Origin: an uncultured bacterium
GTDB taxonomy: Bacteria > Cyanobacteriota > Vampirovibrionia > Gastranaerophilales > Gastranaerophilaceae
NCBI GenBank assembly: GCA_949298985.1
Contig: CASFYV010000026.1
Location: 186,001 to 250,000 of the forward strand
DNA: 64,000 nt
Direction: 5' to 3'
Translations under genes and position numbers: made by a program
In this document: one piece after another, positions 1 to 7,036 of the stretch
Numbering within the stretch: position 1 is the first letter of the stretch
How the letters are laid out: every line of letters starts with the position of its first letter
The notes under the pieces: generated by a model
What the model was told of the DNA's origin: nothing
Databases searched by the model: none
What the model saw: the letters and a program-made list of their open reading frames with translations, nothing else

Positions 1-767
1 AAATATAACCATTGAATAGCTTCTTTAGCATTTTTAGCTGGTTGAGAAATGTCATAGCCATATGTTTGACCTAATTGTTTCATTTCTTCTAATGCTCTGA
101 TTTGTTCAGCAATTTCTTCTTTTAATTGAATTTTATCAGGAGTCATTTCACCATCTAAAGAAGCGTGTTGTTCTTTTTTATCTTCGATTAATCTGTCGAT
201 ACCATAAAGAGCAATTCTTCTGTAGTCACCAATAATACGTCCACGTCCATAAGCATCAGGAAGACCTGTTAAAATAGCTGCGTGACGAGCTTTTCTCATT
301 TCAGGAGTATAAACATCAAATACACCTTGGTTGTGAGTTTTTCTATATTTTGTAAAAATTTCAGTAACTTCAGGATCTACTTCATATCCATAAGATTTGC
401 AAGAAGTTTCTGCCATTCTTATACCACCAAATGGTTGTAAAGAACGTTTTAGAGGAGCATCTGTTTGTAAACCAACGATTTTTTCTAAAGCTTTATCAAT
501 ATATCCGGCACCGTGAGAAGTAATTGTTGATACAATCTTTGTATCCATATCAACAACACCACCATTTTCACGTTCTTTTTTGAATAAATCACAGCATTCT
601 TGCCATAATTTTGTAGTAGCTTCTGTAGGACCTGCTAAGAAGCTTGAATCACCATCATAAGGTGTGTAGTTTTTTTGGATAAAATCTCTTACATTGATTT
701 CTGTTTGCCATTTTCCGCCAACGAAATCGGTTGTAGAAGATTGTTTTTCTAATGTTAATTCTGACAT
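1..767 (-). CDS. pflB: Pyruvate formate-lyase, N-terminal part (runs off window start)
   Basis: Formate C-acetyltransferase converts pyruvate and CoA to acetyl-CoA and formate in the cytoplasm under anaerobic conditions. About 255 codons are present; the glycyl-radical and active-site cysteine regions lie outside the window. The visible N-terminus has family features, including [16 protein letters not shown] at about residues 26-41 and the stretch [20 protein letters not shown] near residue 180. The start at 767 is set by an AAGGAGA ribosome site a few bases upstream. The gene is transcribed away from the SprA-like gene at 981. Identification is strong from sequence similarity I recognise. 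The activating enzyme is not in view, although the glycyl-radical mechanism would need one. Confidence 0.93.
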   Translation of the reverse strand, partial: MSELTLEKQSSTTDFVGGKWQTEINVRDFIQKNYTPYDGDSSFLAGPTEATTKLWQECCDLFKKERENGGVVDMDTKIVSTITSHGAGYIDKALEKIVGLQTDAPLKRSLQPFGGIRMAETSCKSYGYEVDPEVTEIFTKYRKTHNQGVFDVYTPEMRKARHAAILTGLPDAYGRGRIIGDYRRIALYGIDRLIEDKKEQHASLDGEMTPDKIQLKEEIAEQIRALEEMKQLGQTYGYDISQPAKNAKEAIQWLY

Positions 768-828
768 TTTTATCTCCTTTTTTTTCGTCATACTTTGTGA
801 CAATTTTAACACTTCTAATTTTAATAAT

Positions 829-871
829 ATTATACCGCGTAAATAAAATATTACACAGTTGTTTATACAAC
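829..871 (-). promoter_or_regulatory. Probable pflB promoter with inverted repeat
   Basis: On the minus strand a perfect TATAAT -10 lies at 834-829, about 60 bases before the pflB start. The -35 position is weak (TGTGTA, 857-852). Immediately upstream of it, 858-871 reads GTTGTTTATACAAC, 5-base arms around a 4-base spacer. An arm of this kind next to the promoter of an anaerobic gene could be an operator (Rex- or FNR-like), but it matches neither consensus exactly. Confidence 0.5.
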
Positions 872-917
872 ATTTATTAAATTTTTATTAAGATTTACAA
901 TTTTTACAAAAAAACTA

Positions 918-945
918 TTGCATATACTAAAAAAATCTGTATAAT
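918..945 (+). promoter_or_regulatory. Sigma-70-type promoter for the SprA-related gene
   Basis: TTGCAT at 918-923 and TATAAT at 940-945 are separated by 16 bases. They lie 35 bases before the ATG at 981. A GGAGG ribosome site follows at 966-970. Confidence 0.65.
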
Positions 946-980
946 AAATAATCTAAAGTGTTAATGGAGGTTATGTGTAT

Positions 981-1340
981 ATGAATTACATGAGCATTCC
1001 AAGTTTTAAAAACCAACTAATCAAAAGTAATTTTGAAAAAATTTATGCACACGAGAAAGCTCATAAAAACGCAGCTGGAGCATTAGCAGGAGCTATTGTC
1101 ATTGAAAAAAACGCACAAGGAATTCCTGTTGGCGGGCATGTTTCTATAAAAATGCCGACACTTAATCCTAAAAATCCAAAGCGTACAATTGAACAAGCTG
1201 ACACAGTAATAAATTCCGCAATGGCTCCTTCTGATCCCTCAAGTCAAGACTATAAAGTTGCTGCTCAAGCTAAAAGTATTAAATCTCAAGCTATTGATTT
1301 ACAAAACAAACAAAAAAAGAGGTTAGATTATTATGCTTAA
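981..1340 (+). CDS. SprA-related family protein with HEKAH motif
   Basis: A 119-residue protein that I recognise as resembling the SprA-related family of putative metallopeptidases. HEKAH (residues about 18-22) fits the HExxH zinc-peptidase pattern and is followed by AAGALAG and the family-like stretch IPVGGHVSIKMP. The C-terminal part has APSDPSSQDYKVAAQA, also family-like. Family members I know of are generally longer, so this looks like a stand-alone core. A GTG at 975 is an alternative start, but it sits only 4 bases from the GGAGG site, so the ATG at 981 is preferred. There is no signal peptide. The N-terminal IPSFKN (F9) matches a motif recurring in other lineage proteins of this window. 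Peptidase activity is inferred, not shown. Confidence 0.7.
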   Translation: MNYMSIPSFKNQLIKSNFEKIYAHEKAHKNAAGALAGAIVIEKNAQGIPVGGHVSIKMPTLNPKNPKRTIEQADTVINSAMAPSDPSSQDYKVAAQAKSIKSQAIDLQNKQKKRLDYYA

Positions 1341-1418
1341 AAACTTTTTGACTCTTATATATAGTTTATTAAATCCTCAATATAGTTATGTTTTTATAAA
1401 AGAAGAAAAATTTTAAAT

Positions 1419-1691
1419 CTAAAACAAATCACTATGACTTCCTGTTATAACTAAAGTCAATACAAGAATATTCTTTTCGATTTTATATATCAATAACCAA
1501 TCAGGTTCGATATGACATTCTCTGTATTTTGAATAGTTACCAGAAAGGCAATGATCTTTATGTTTTTGGGGTAATTCTTCTCCTGATGCTAAAATATTAA
1601 TAACATTTTGCAACTTTGCTAAATCTTTTCCTCGCTTTTTCATCAACTTAAGCGAATGTTTCATTTGTGTAGAATATACTATTGAATACAT
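1419..1691 (-). CDS. yafQ: YafQ-family mRNA interferase toxin
   Basis: A 90-residue RelE-superfamily toxin of the YafQ type, which cleaves mRNA on the ribosome. Typical features are visible in order: HCLSGNYSKYRECHIEPDW in the centre, LLIYKIEKN as the following strand, and a C-terminal TGSHSDLF ending, which carries the family's conserved histidine and final phenylalanine. It lies 3 bases downstream of the DinJ-like antitoxin in the same transcript, the usual antitoxin-first order. The module sits directly behind a C-terminally shortened uvrC. Length and motifs indicate an intact toxin. Confidence 0.92.
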   Translation of the reverse strand: MYSIVYSTQMKHSLKLMKKRGKDLAKLQNVINILASGEELPQKHKDHCLSGNYSKYRECHIEPDWLLIYKIEKNILVLTLVITGSHSDLF

Positions 1692-1694
1692 TAA

Positions 1695-1964
1695 TTAATC
1701 CTCTAGCATTGATTTCATAGCGTCTTCTACACTATTAAATTTCTTCGATAATCCAACCCCATTTTCTACATCTTCAATAGCTTTTATCGTTTCAGAATTA
1801 AGATTATTCATAGATATTTCAAAAGGAATTCTTTGCTCCCTTACAACAGTTCTTACAAACATATTTATAGCTGTAGACATTGTTAATCCAAACTCTTCAC
1901 ACAAACTATCAAATTTTTGTTTTAAATTATCGTCAATTCTAATACTAATATTTGATTGTGTCAT
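1695..1964 (-). CDS. dinJ: RelB/DinJ-family antitoxin
   Basis: An 89-residue antitoxin. The N-terminal ribbon-helix-helix (SNISIRIDDNLKQKFDSLC, then LTMSTAINMFVRTVV) binds operator DNA. The C-terminal half should wrap the toxin. It is the first gene of the module, and the start at 1964 is preceded by an AT-rich stretch with promoter-like elements between 1970 and 2010. Regulation by the toxin-antitoxin complex at its own promoter is expected from the family. The next gene upstream is uvrC on the same strand, 79 bases away. Confidence 0.93.
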   Translation of the reverse strand: MTQSNISIRIDDNLKQKFDSLCEEFGLTMSTAINMFVRTVVREQRIPFEISMNNLNSETIKAIEDVENGVGLSKKFNSVEDAMKSMLED

Positions 1965-2043
1965 ACAAAAAACCTATTCTGTTAATACATTGTATCAACA
2001 TTATAACATGTTTTCACCCTTTTTCAATAAAATGTAAAATAAA

Positions 2044-3720
2044 TTAATTCATTATATTTTCTTTCATTTTTTTACTTCTAAGCTCTCTATGATATGTTAT
2101 TGCAAATCTATGAGCTTCATCGCGGATTCTTTGTATTAAATACAGAGCATTCGAATCTCTTGGAAGTAAAATTGACTCGGATTGATTAGGAAGAAAAACT
2201 TCTTCTTCTCTTTTTGCTAATGAAACGAAATCAATTCCGCCTTCTCCTACCTTAATTCCCATTTCTTCAACGATTTGCATAACACTTGAAAGCTGTCCCT
2301 TTCCACCATCAATTATAATCAAATCGGGCTTCTCCCATTTCTTCTCCCCTAGACGAGATAATCGGCGTGATAAAACCTCTTTCATTGATAAAAAGTCATC
2401 CGGTTTACCTTCAGTTGATTTCACTTTAAACTTCCGATACGCAGTCTTTTTAGGAAGTCCGTTTTGAAACACAACCATTGATGCTACAGTATTTGTACCC
2501 TGAATATGCGAAATATCGTAACACTCGATTCTATTAGGAAAATTTGTAAGCTGTAATTTTTCAGCTAAATAAGAGCCAACCTCATTAAAATCATCTCTTA
2601 TTTGAGCCATTTTTTTGAGTCTTGCATTAACTAATAAATTATCCGCATTTTTATATGCTAATTCCGCCAATTCCTTATATTTACCCCTACCGTAATTAAT
2701 CGTAATTTTCTTTCCCGAAATTATCTTTAACCAATCCTCATATAAAGACTTATCCCCAATTTCTTCCAAATCTTTAGAAATTATTCTATCAGGAAACTCA
2801 AGCTTCAAATTCGTATAGTATTCTCTAAAAAAGGTCTCAAAATATTCGGTCTTATCAATATTATCTACAAAATAAGTGAAATCTTTTTTATCTATCAATC
2901 GTCCTTCTCTAATCATCATAATAACGATTGCTAAAATTCCATCCTCATAAATTACAGAAATAATATCTTCATTAAGCTTCGTATTTTCATAGACAACTTT
3001 TTGTCTTTCTAATGTCTTTTGTAAATCCAAGTAACTATCACGCATTTTTGCAGCTCTTTCAAACTGTTCAGCATCAGCATATTTTTGCATCTGTACTTGA
3101 ATTTGTTTTAATAATTCAGTTTGTTTACCACTTAAAAATAATTCAACTTGCTTAATTAATTCTTGATATTCTTCTGGAGTCACTTTTCCCTGACAAGGAG
3201 CAAGACATTTTCCGATATGATAATAAAGACAAGGTCTATTTGAAAATTTTGGAGTCTTACACTGCTTTAGCGGAAAAAGTTTTTTTAAAAAATCCAATGT
3301 TGCATACATTGCACCGACATCAGTATAAGGGCCATAAAACCTACCTTTATCTGGATTTAAATTCTTCTTCCTAACGACCTGAATTCTTGGAAAATCTTCA
3401 TCTGTAATCAAAAAATACGGATATTTTTTATCATCTTTTAATAAAATATTATATTTAGGCTTATGTTTTTTTATCAAATGCGATTCTAAAATTAAAGCCT
3501 CTACTTCAGAATCCGTAATTATATATTCTAATCTTTCAATTTGTGAAACTAAAACATTAGTTTTCACACTATCATGCTGTTTATGGAAATAACTATAAAC
3601 CCTGCGTTTTAAGTTTTTAGCTTTTCCTACATAAATAATCTCGCCATCCTTATTGTAGTAAAGATAGCACCCAGGCTGTTCCGGAACGAGCTTTATAGTA
3701 TCACGCAAAATATCATTCAT
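2044..3720 (-). CDS. uvrC: Excinuclease ABC subunit C, lacking the C-terminal HhH domain
   Basis: Makes the dual incisions of nucleotide excision repair. Visible in order: GIY-YIG nuclease (GCYLYYNKDGEIIYVGKAKN, about 10-90), cysteine-containing region (RPCLYYHIGKCLAPCQG), UVR motif (AEQFERAAKMRD, near 210), and the RNase H-like C-terminal nuclease (ECYDISHIQGTNTVASMVVF, DLIIIDGGKGQL, and RDEAHRFAITYHRELRSK). The protein stops about 8 residues after that last motif. UvrC proteins of the usual 600 residues continue into a helix-hairpin-helix DNA-binding domain, missing here. No in-frame or shifted remnant is visible before the DinJ/YafQ module. The ATG at 3720 is preferred over one at 3738; neither has a ribosome site, and TATAAT lies at 3732-3727, only 6 bases before the ATG. 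Confidence 0.95.
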   Translation of the reverse strand: MNDILRDTIKLVPEQPGCYLYYNKDGEIIYVGKAKNLKRRVYSYFHKQHDSVKTNVLVSQIERLEYIITDSEVEALILESHLIKKHKPKYNILLKDDKKYPYFLITDEDFPRIQVVRKKNLNPDKGRFYGPYTDVGAMYATLDFLKKLFPLKQCKTPKFSNRPCLYYHIGKCLAPCQGKVTPEEYQELIKQVELFLSGKQTELLKQIQVQMQKYADAEQFERAAKMRDSYLDLQKTLERQKVVYENTKLNEDIISVIYEDGILAIVIMMIREGRLIDKKDFTYFVDNIDKTEYFETFFREYYTNLKLEFPDRIISKDLEEIGDKSLYEDWLKIISGKKITINYGRGKYKELAELAYKNADNLLVNARLKKMAQIRDDFNEVGSYLAEKLQLTNFPNRIECYDISHIQGTNTVASMVVFQNGLPKKTAYRKFKVKSTEGKPDDFLSMKEVLSRRLSRLGEKKWEKPDLIIIDGGKGQLSSVMQIVEEMGIKVGEGGIDFVSLAKREEEVFLPNQSESILLPRDSNALYLIQRIRDEAHRFAITYHRELRSKKMKENIMN

Positions 3721-3751
3721 AAAGATATTATACAACATTTCAATATTGATA

Positions 3752-4057
3752 TTAATTAAAAATAGATATGTAATCTTTTTCTATTTCTTTTTGAAAACTA
3801 AATGGAATTTTATCAAACTCTAATATATCAACAATTATCGGAATATCACTATCATTAATAAGCTCTTTTAACTCAAAAAGACTTTTATTCACATCATTAA
3901 AAGATTTCACAACAAGATCTAAGTCACTTGCCTCATGTGCCTCTCCGTTAATCCGACTTCCATAAGCCCAAATTTCTGCATTAGGACAATAATTTTTAAA
4001 AACATCTAAAAGGATTTGTAAATATTGAGGTTTAATAAAGAGTCTATCCATTTTCAA
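3752..4057 (-). CDS. mntA: MNT-domain nucleotidyltransferase antitoxin (MntA-like)
   Basis: A 101-residue minimal nucleotidyltransferase. The catalytic signature is intact: GSR at 33-35 and the SDLDL aspartates D45 and D47, with a likely third acidic residue in VDILEFD near 77. In characterised HEPN/MNT modules this enzyme AMPylates a tyrosine of the HEPN RNase and thereby blocks it. Its start overlaps the end of the hepT-like gene by 14 bases, so the two are translationally coupled. It is in the same orientation as uvrC, and the uvrC promoter may lie at its 3' end. Confidence 0.87.
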   Translation of the reverse strand: MKMDRLFIKPQYLQILLDVFKNYCPNAEIWAYGSRINGEAHEASDLDLVVKSFNDVNKSLFELKELINDSDIPIIVDILEFDKIPFSFQKEIEKDYISIFN

Positions 4058-4457
4058 TCATAGCCTTTAAATTCTTGACATCCTTTAAAAAATCATCAAT
4101 CAAACATAGAGTCTCTTCTGCAAAAGCTCTGCCGTAATCATGAGCAGTATTATTTCTATTATCTCTATATTTCATCCAACGTTCAGCTTCTTCATTATTA
4201 ATCAATGAATATTTATAAGCGTGTCTGAATAAATCTTTAAAAGTTAATATATCTGCAGCTTTTTTACTTGAGAGATATGGTACAAGCCTTTTTCTTAAAA
4301 GCTTCCCACTTTGTTCCAATGTCATTTCAAAACCTTTTACAAGAGAATTTCTATACATTTCATAATCTATAGTCCCCTCTTTTGTTTGCTTGATTAGAGT
4401 ATATGCTTTTTCTAAAGTTTCAATACATCTTGATAAATATTCAGTATTAAGTTCCAT
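4044..4457 (-). CDS. hepT: HEPN-domain RNase toxin (HepT/HI0074-like)
   Basis: A 137-residue helical protein of the HI0074 nucleotidyltransferase-binding family. It carries RNNTAHDY at residues 101-108, which is exactly the RX4HXY motif of HepT toxins. R101 and H106 would be the RNase residues and Y108 the expected target of AMPylation by the partner. It precedes and overlaps the mntA-like gene. In studied systems HepT cleaves tRNA or other RNA; the target here is unknown. Confidence 0.87.
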   Translation of the reverse strand: MELNTEYLSRCIETLEKAYTLIKQTKEGTIDYEMYRNSLVKGFEMTLEQSGKLLRKRLVPYLSSKKAADILTFKDLFRHAYKYSLINNEEAERWMKYRDNRNNTAHDYGRAFAEETLCLIDDFLKDVKNLKAMIENG

Positions 4458-4502
4458 AAAAAATCCTTACTAAAGCTTATGATTTACATATTATTATAAC
4501 AT

Positions 4503-5108
4503 CTAAAGCTCATTTGTTTTATAAATAAAATAGCCTTCATAATTATAACTTGCATCAATACCTTTCATATAGACCTCACTATCGTCTATCTGACTAGTCA
4601 ATGCCTGTTTTAATAATTCTCTAATTTCAACATCCTTGATAGGACTTCGCTCCATTGCAAGCAAATAATCCTCTTTATCAACCATATTCCAATCAACGAC
4701 TTTACCTATTTCCTTCTTTAAAATCAAATCCAGCCAAATACGAGTACTTCTTCCATTCCCTTCTCTAAAAGGATGAGCAACATTCATTTCTACATATTTT
4801 GCTATTATTTCTTCATAAGTCGATTGAGGCATTTTTTCAATATGCTCTAAAGCTTGTTTCAAATACATTACAGGTGCAAAACGGAAATTACCTTTTGCAA
4901 TATTAACATCTCTAACTTCGCCTGCAAAATAATAAATTTCATCAAACAAATATTTATGAATTTTAGATAGCGTATCAAAAGTACCGGCTTCAAATAAATC
5001 AAGTAAACCTTTTTCAAACAATTCAAGAGCTTTTTTCTTACTTATCTTTTCTTCTTGACGAGCAAGTTCTGATGAATCATTAATACCAAGCTTATTTTCT
5101 AAAACCAT
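4503..5108 (-). CDS. fic: Fic-domain AMPylase with C-terminal inhibitory motif (class III-like)
   Basis: A 201-residue Fic protein that would transfer AMP (or another phosphate group) to a target protein hydroxyl. The active-site loop [12 protein letters not shown] occupies residues 112-123, with catalytic H112 and the metal-binding E116 present. The likely flap is [12 protein letters not shown] near 72-83. The last 15 residues hold SYNYEG (S187-G192), which fits the S/TxxxEG/N autoinhibition motif. In NmFic-type class III proteins this motif sits in a C-terminal helix of the same chain. The usual separate antitoxin is thus not needed. The gene lies downstream of a 55-residue coiled-coil ORF. 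Confidence 0.92.
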   Translation of the reverse strand: MVLENKLGINDSSELARQEEKISKKKALELFEKGLLDLFEAGTFDTLSKIHKYLFDEIYYFAGEVRDVNIAKGNFRFAPVMYLKQALEHIEKMPQSTYEEIIAKYVEMNVAHPFREGNGRSTRIWLDLILKKEIGKVVDWNMVDKEDYLLAMERSPIKDVEIRELLKQALTSQIDDSEVYMKGIDASYNYEGYFIYKTNEL

Positions 5109-5158
5109 ATAATACCTTCCAACACTATTGTAACATATAAAGTAGGTTTATTGAAACC

Positions 5159-5326
5159 CTAGGCTTTATTTTCCTCTTTTTCTAATGAATCTTTTAGATA
5201 AATTAAGTTACTAATTACACTCACTTCGCTCATAATATCCGCAACACTTTCATGCAAATACTGCAAGCTTTCATGCAAGCCATCAATTCTTCTATCGATT
5301 TTTCTCTCTAATTTTTCTTTTAACAT
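5159..5326 (-). CDS. Small charged coiled-coil protein, unknown
   Basis: A 55-residue protein not recognised as any family. It is almost wholly helical by composition, with a basic start (KEKLERKIDRRIDG), a middle segment HESLQYLHESVADIM and an acidic tail. The ATG at 5326 is chosen because GGGAAGG lies 9 bases upstream; a TTG at 5347 would place that site inside the gene. It is 50 bases upstream of the fic gene on the same strand and divergent from two XRE regulators, so it may belong to the Fic operon. No function can be assigned. Confidence 0.5.
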   Translation of the reverse strand: MLKEKLERKIDRRIDGLHESLQYLHESVADIMSEVSVISNLIYLKDSLEKEENKA

Positions 5327-5382
5327 ATCGCATGCCCTTCCCGACAAATAGTTTACAGACTTTTTTACTAATTTAGTTCAAA

Positions 5383-5601
5383 ATGGATTATATGTCAAGA
5401 TTAAAACTTTTAGGAAAAAATATCAGACGATTTAGAGAACAAAGAGGTTTATCACAGTTCCAACTTGCAGAACGTGTTAAATTTTCTCGAGAATACATTG
5501 CTGATATAGAAAATGGACATAAAAGAATTAGCCTAAAGGGTTTATTTGCAATAGTTGATGCTTTAGAAATCAAATGCTCTGACATTATTGATTTTGAATA
5601 A
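5383..5601 (+). CDS. XRE-family HTH regulator (first of a pair)
   Basis: A 72-residue protein that is essentially one Cro/C1-type helix-turn-helix: LGKNIRRFREQRGLSQFQLA, then REYIADIENGHKRISL. There is no additional domain, so it probably acts as a small dimeric repressor. It is divergent from the coiled-coil/fic genes with only about 56 bases between the starts, the right position to control both directions. The second XRE gene follows 4 bases later. The exact start (5383 or 5392) is unclear because no ribosome site is visible. Confidence 0.85.
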   Translation: MDYMSRLKLLGKNIRRFREQRGLSQFQLAERVKFSREYIADIENGHKRISLKGLFAIVDALEIKCSDIIDFE

Positions 5602-5605
5602 TACT

Positions 5606-5827
5606 ATGGACGAACAAAAGATATTAGAGAATTTTGGATTACATTTCAAACTATACAGAACCAAATTAAAAATTACTCAAGATATGGTAGTTGATAAAAC
5701 TGGTTTCAGTAAAAGCTATATAAGCAATGTTGAATGTGCAAAACATAACCTTTCGCTTGTAAATGCTATCAAACTTGCAAACGTTGTCGGTAAGACCATA
5801 GAAGAGATGGTTACTGACTTAGATTAG
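5606..5827 (+). CDS. XRE-family HTH regulator (second of a pair)
   Basis: A 73-residue single-domain Cro/C1 HTH protein (ENFGLHFKLYRTKLKITQDM, then FSKSYISNVECAKHNLSL). The ATG at 5606 is preferred; the upstream TTG at 5588 would overlap the previous gene. It follows the first XRE gene by 4 bases, so translation is probably coupled. The two regulators are similar in layout but clearly diverged, so they may form a heteromer or recognise different operators. Their target is probably the adjacent fic operon, which is inference from position. Confidence 0.83.
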   Translation: MDEQKILENFGLHFKLYRTKLKITQDMVVDKTGFSKSYISNVECAKHNLSLVNAIKLANVVGKTIEEMVTDLD

Positions 5828-5888
5828 TTTTTACTTTACAAAATGTAAAAAATAAGCAATTTATAATTTTACCTGTTTTTATAGATGT

Positions 5889-6695
5889 ATGAAAATAGAT
5901 AATGATTATAAATTAAAGTATTATTCCCCAGTATTTACCTCTTGTGGCAGAGATGTTTACGGCACAGTAGGACAATTAATGCATAGAAATGATACAAGTC
6001 TTTTCCGCATGGATTTAGGTAATTGGGATAAATTTGCTGAATACATTGGTGAGAAATTTAAAAATGTACAAAAAGCTAACATATATAGCTTATCATCTTC
6101 CGCTGGCGATGAAGTTTATTCTCTTATAATGAAACTAATTGAAAAATATGGAGAAAATAATTCAAAAAAATTCTTTCCTATAATAGCTTCAGATTATGAT
6201 TCAAAAATCATTAAAATGGCAAAAGAAGGTTTCTTACCTATGTATGAAGGAGATGATACTTTAATAAACCGAAATACAAACGGAAAATTTAATGAATATT
6301 TTGAAGTCATAGATTATATCCCGGAATGTATAAAAGATATGGATATATTTTTCGATTTTATAGCCAAGGTAAAACCTATATTAAGAGATAAAGTTGTATT
6401 TAAAATAGCTGATGCGACAGAAGAATGTAAATTGGTAGAACCAAATAATTCCATCGTAATGGCAAGAAATTTTTGGCCATATTTAAAAGATGAGAACAAA
6501 AGAATACAACTAGCAAATGATTTATATAAAACTTTAGATAAAAATTCTGCTGTAGTAATTGGTAAATTTGATGACAACTCAGGGGCATTTACTTCTAAAA
6601 ACTTATACGATGCAGGTTTTAGATGTAATCCTGAAAATTATTATATTTACGAAAAAAGTGCAATTCCATTAACTGACATGTACTATTTTAAATAA
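5889..6695 (+). CDS. CheR-like SAM-dependent methyltransferase
   Basis: A 268-residue protein resembling the catalytic domain of CheR. The SAM-binding motif region YSLSSSAGDEVYSLIM (about 66-81) corresponds to the CheR WSAGCSTGEEPYSLAM-type motif. ASDYDSKIIKMAKEG (about 99) matches the second SAM strand and helix, and MARNFWPYL corresponds to the CheR FCRNVLIYF-type segment. The short basic N-terminal helical domain of classical CheR is not obvious. No chemoreceptor or other che gene is nearby, so its substrate may not be a chemoreceptor. It is likely a free-standing gene downstream of the XRE pair. Confidence 0.72.
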   Translation: MKIDNDYKLKYYSPVFTSCGRDVYGTVGQLMHRNDTSLFRMDLGNWDKFAEYIGEKFKNVQKANIYSLSSSAGDEVYSLIMKLIEKYGENNSKKFFPIIASDYDSKIIKMAKEGFLPMYEGDDTLINRNTNGKFNEYFEVIDYIPECIKDMDIFFDFIAKVKPILRDKVVFKIADATEECKLVEPNNSIVMARNFWPYLKDENKRIQLANDLYKTLDKNSAVVIGKFDDNSGAFTSKNLYDAGFRCNPENYYIYEKSAIPLTDMYYFK

Positions 6696-6704
6696 ATATT
6701 AGAA

Positions 6705-7022
6705 CTAATGCCCAATTTTTAATAGTGCAACTCCAAATAAAATTAAAATCACACCAAAAGCCCGCATTAAGCTAAATGTATCGTGAAAAACAATTACGCC
6801 AAGAGCAAATGTGCAAGCTGCTCCAATACCTGTCCAAACAGCATAAGCAGTCCCTACAGGAATTGTTTTTTGAGCAAAAAACAAAAATACTCCGCTTAAC
6901 GTCATTGCTATAATTGCAAAAATTATCCAAATAATTTTCGAATTTCCTAAAGAAGCCATCTTTAGACCAAAAGGCCAACCAACTTCAAATACAGCAGCGA
7001 CTAATAAATAAACCCAGCCCAT
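6705..7022 (-). CDS. SMR-family exporter, Gdx/SugE-like
   Basis: A 105-residue, four-helix small multidrug resistance protein. The membrane-embedded glutamate is E13 in VFEVGWPFGLK, and the second signature is GTAYAVWTGIGAACTFALG in the third helix. EVGW plus FGLK favours the guanidinium exporter branch (Gdx/SugE) over the EmrE/Qac branch. Members act as antiparallel dimers in the inner membrane and exchange substrate for protons. It lies 14 bases downstream of the large helicase gene on the same strand and probably shares its transcript. No guanidine riboswitch is visible, as there is no leader. Confidence 0.82.
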   Translation of the reverse strand: MGWVYLLVAAVFEVGWPFGLKMASLGNSKIIWIIFAIIAMTLSGVFLFFAQKTIPVGTAYAVWTGIGAACTFALGVIVFHDTFSLMRAFGVILILFGVALLKIGH

Positions 7023-7036
7023 TTATTCATCTCCTG

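Noticed and set aside
7023-7036. Guanidine riboswitch before the SMR exporter
   Set aside because: Only 14 bases separate the exporter from the upstream helicase gene, so no space for a riboswitch.
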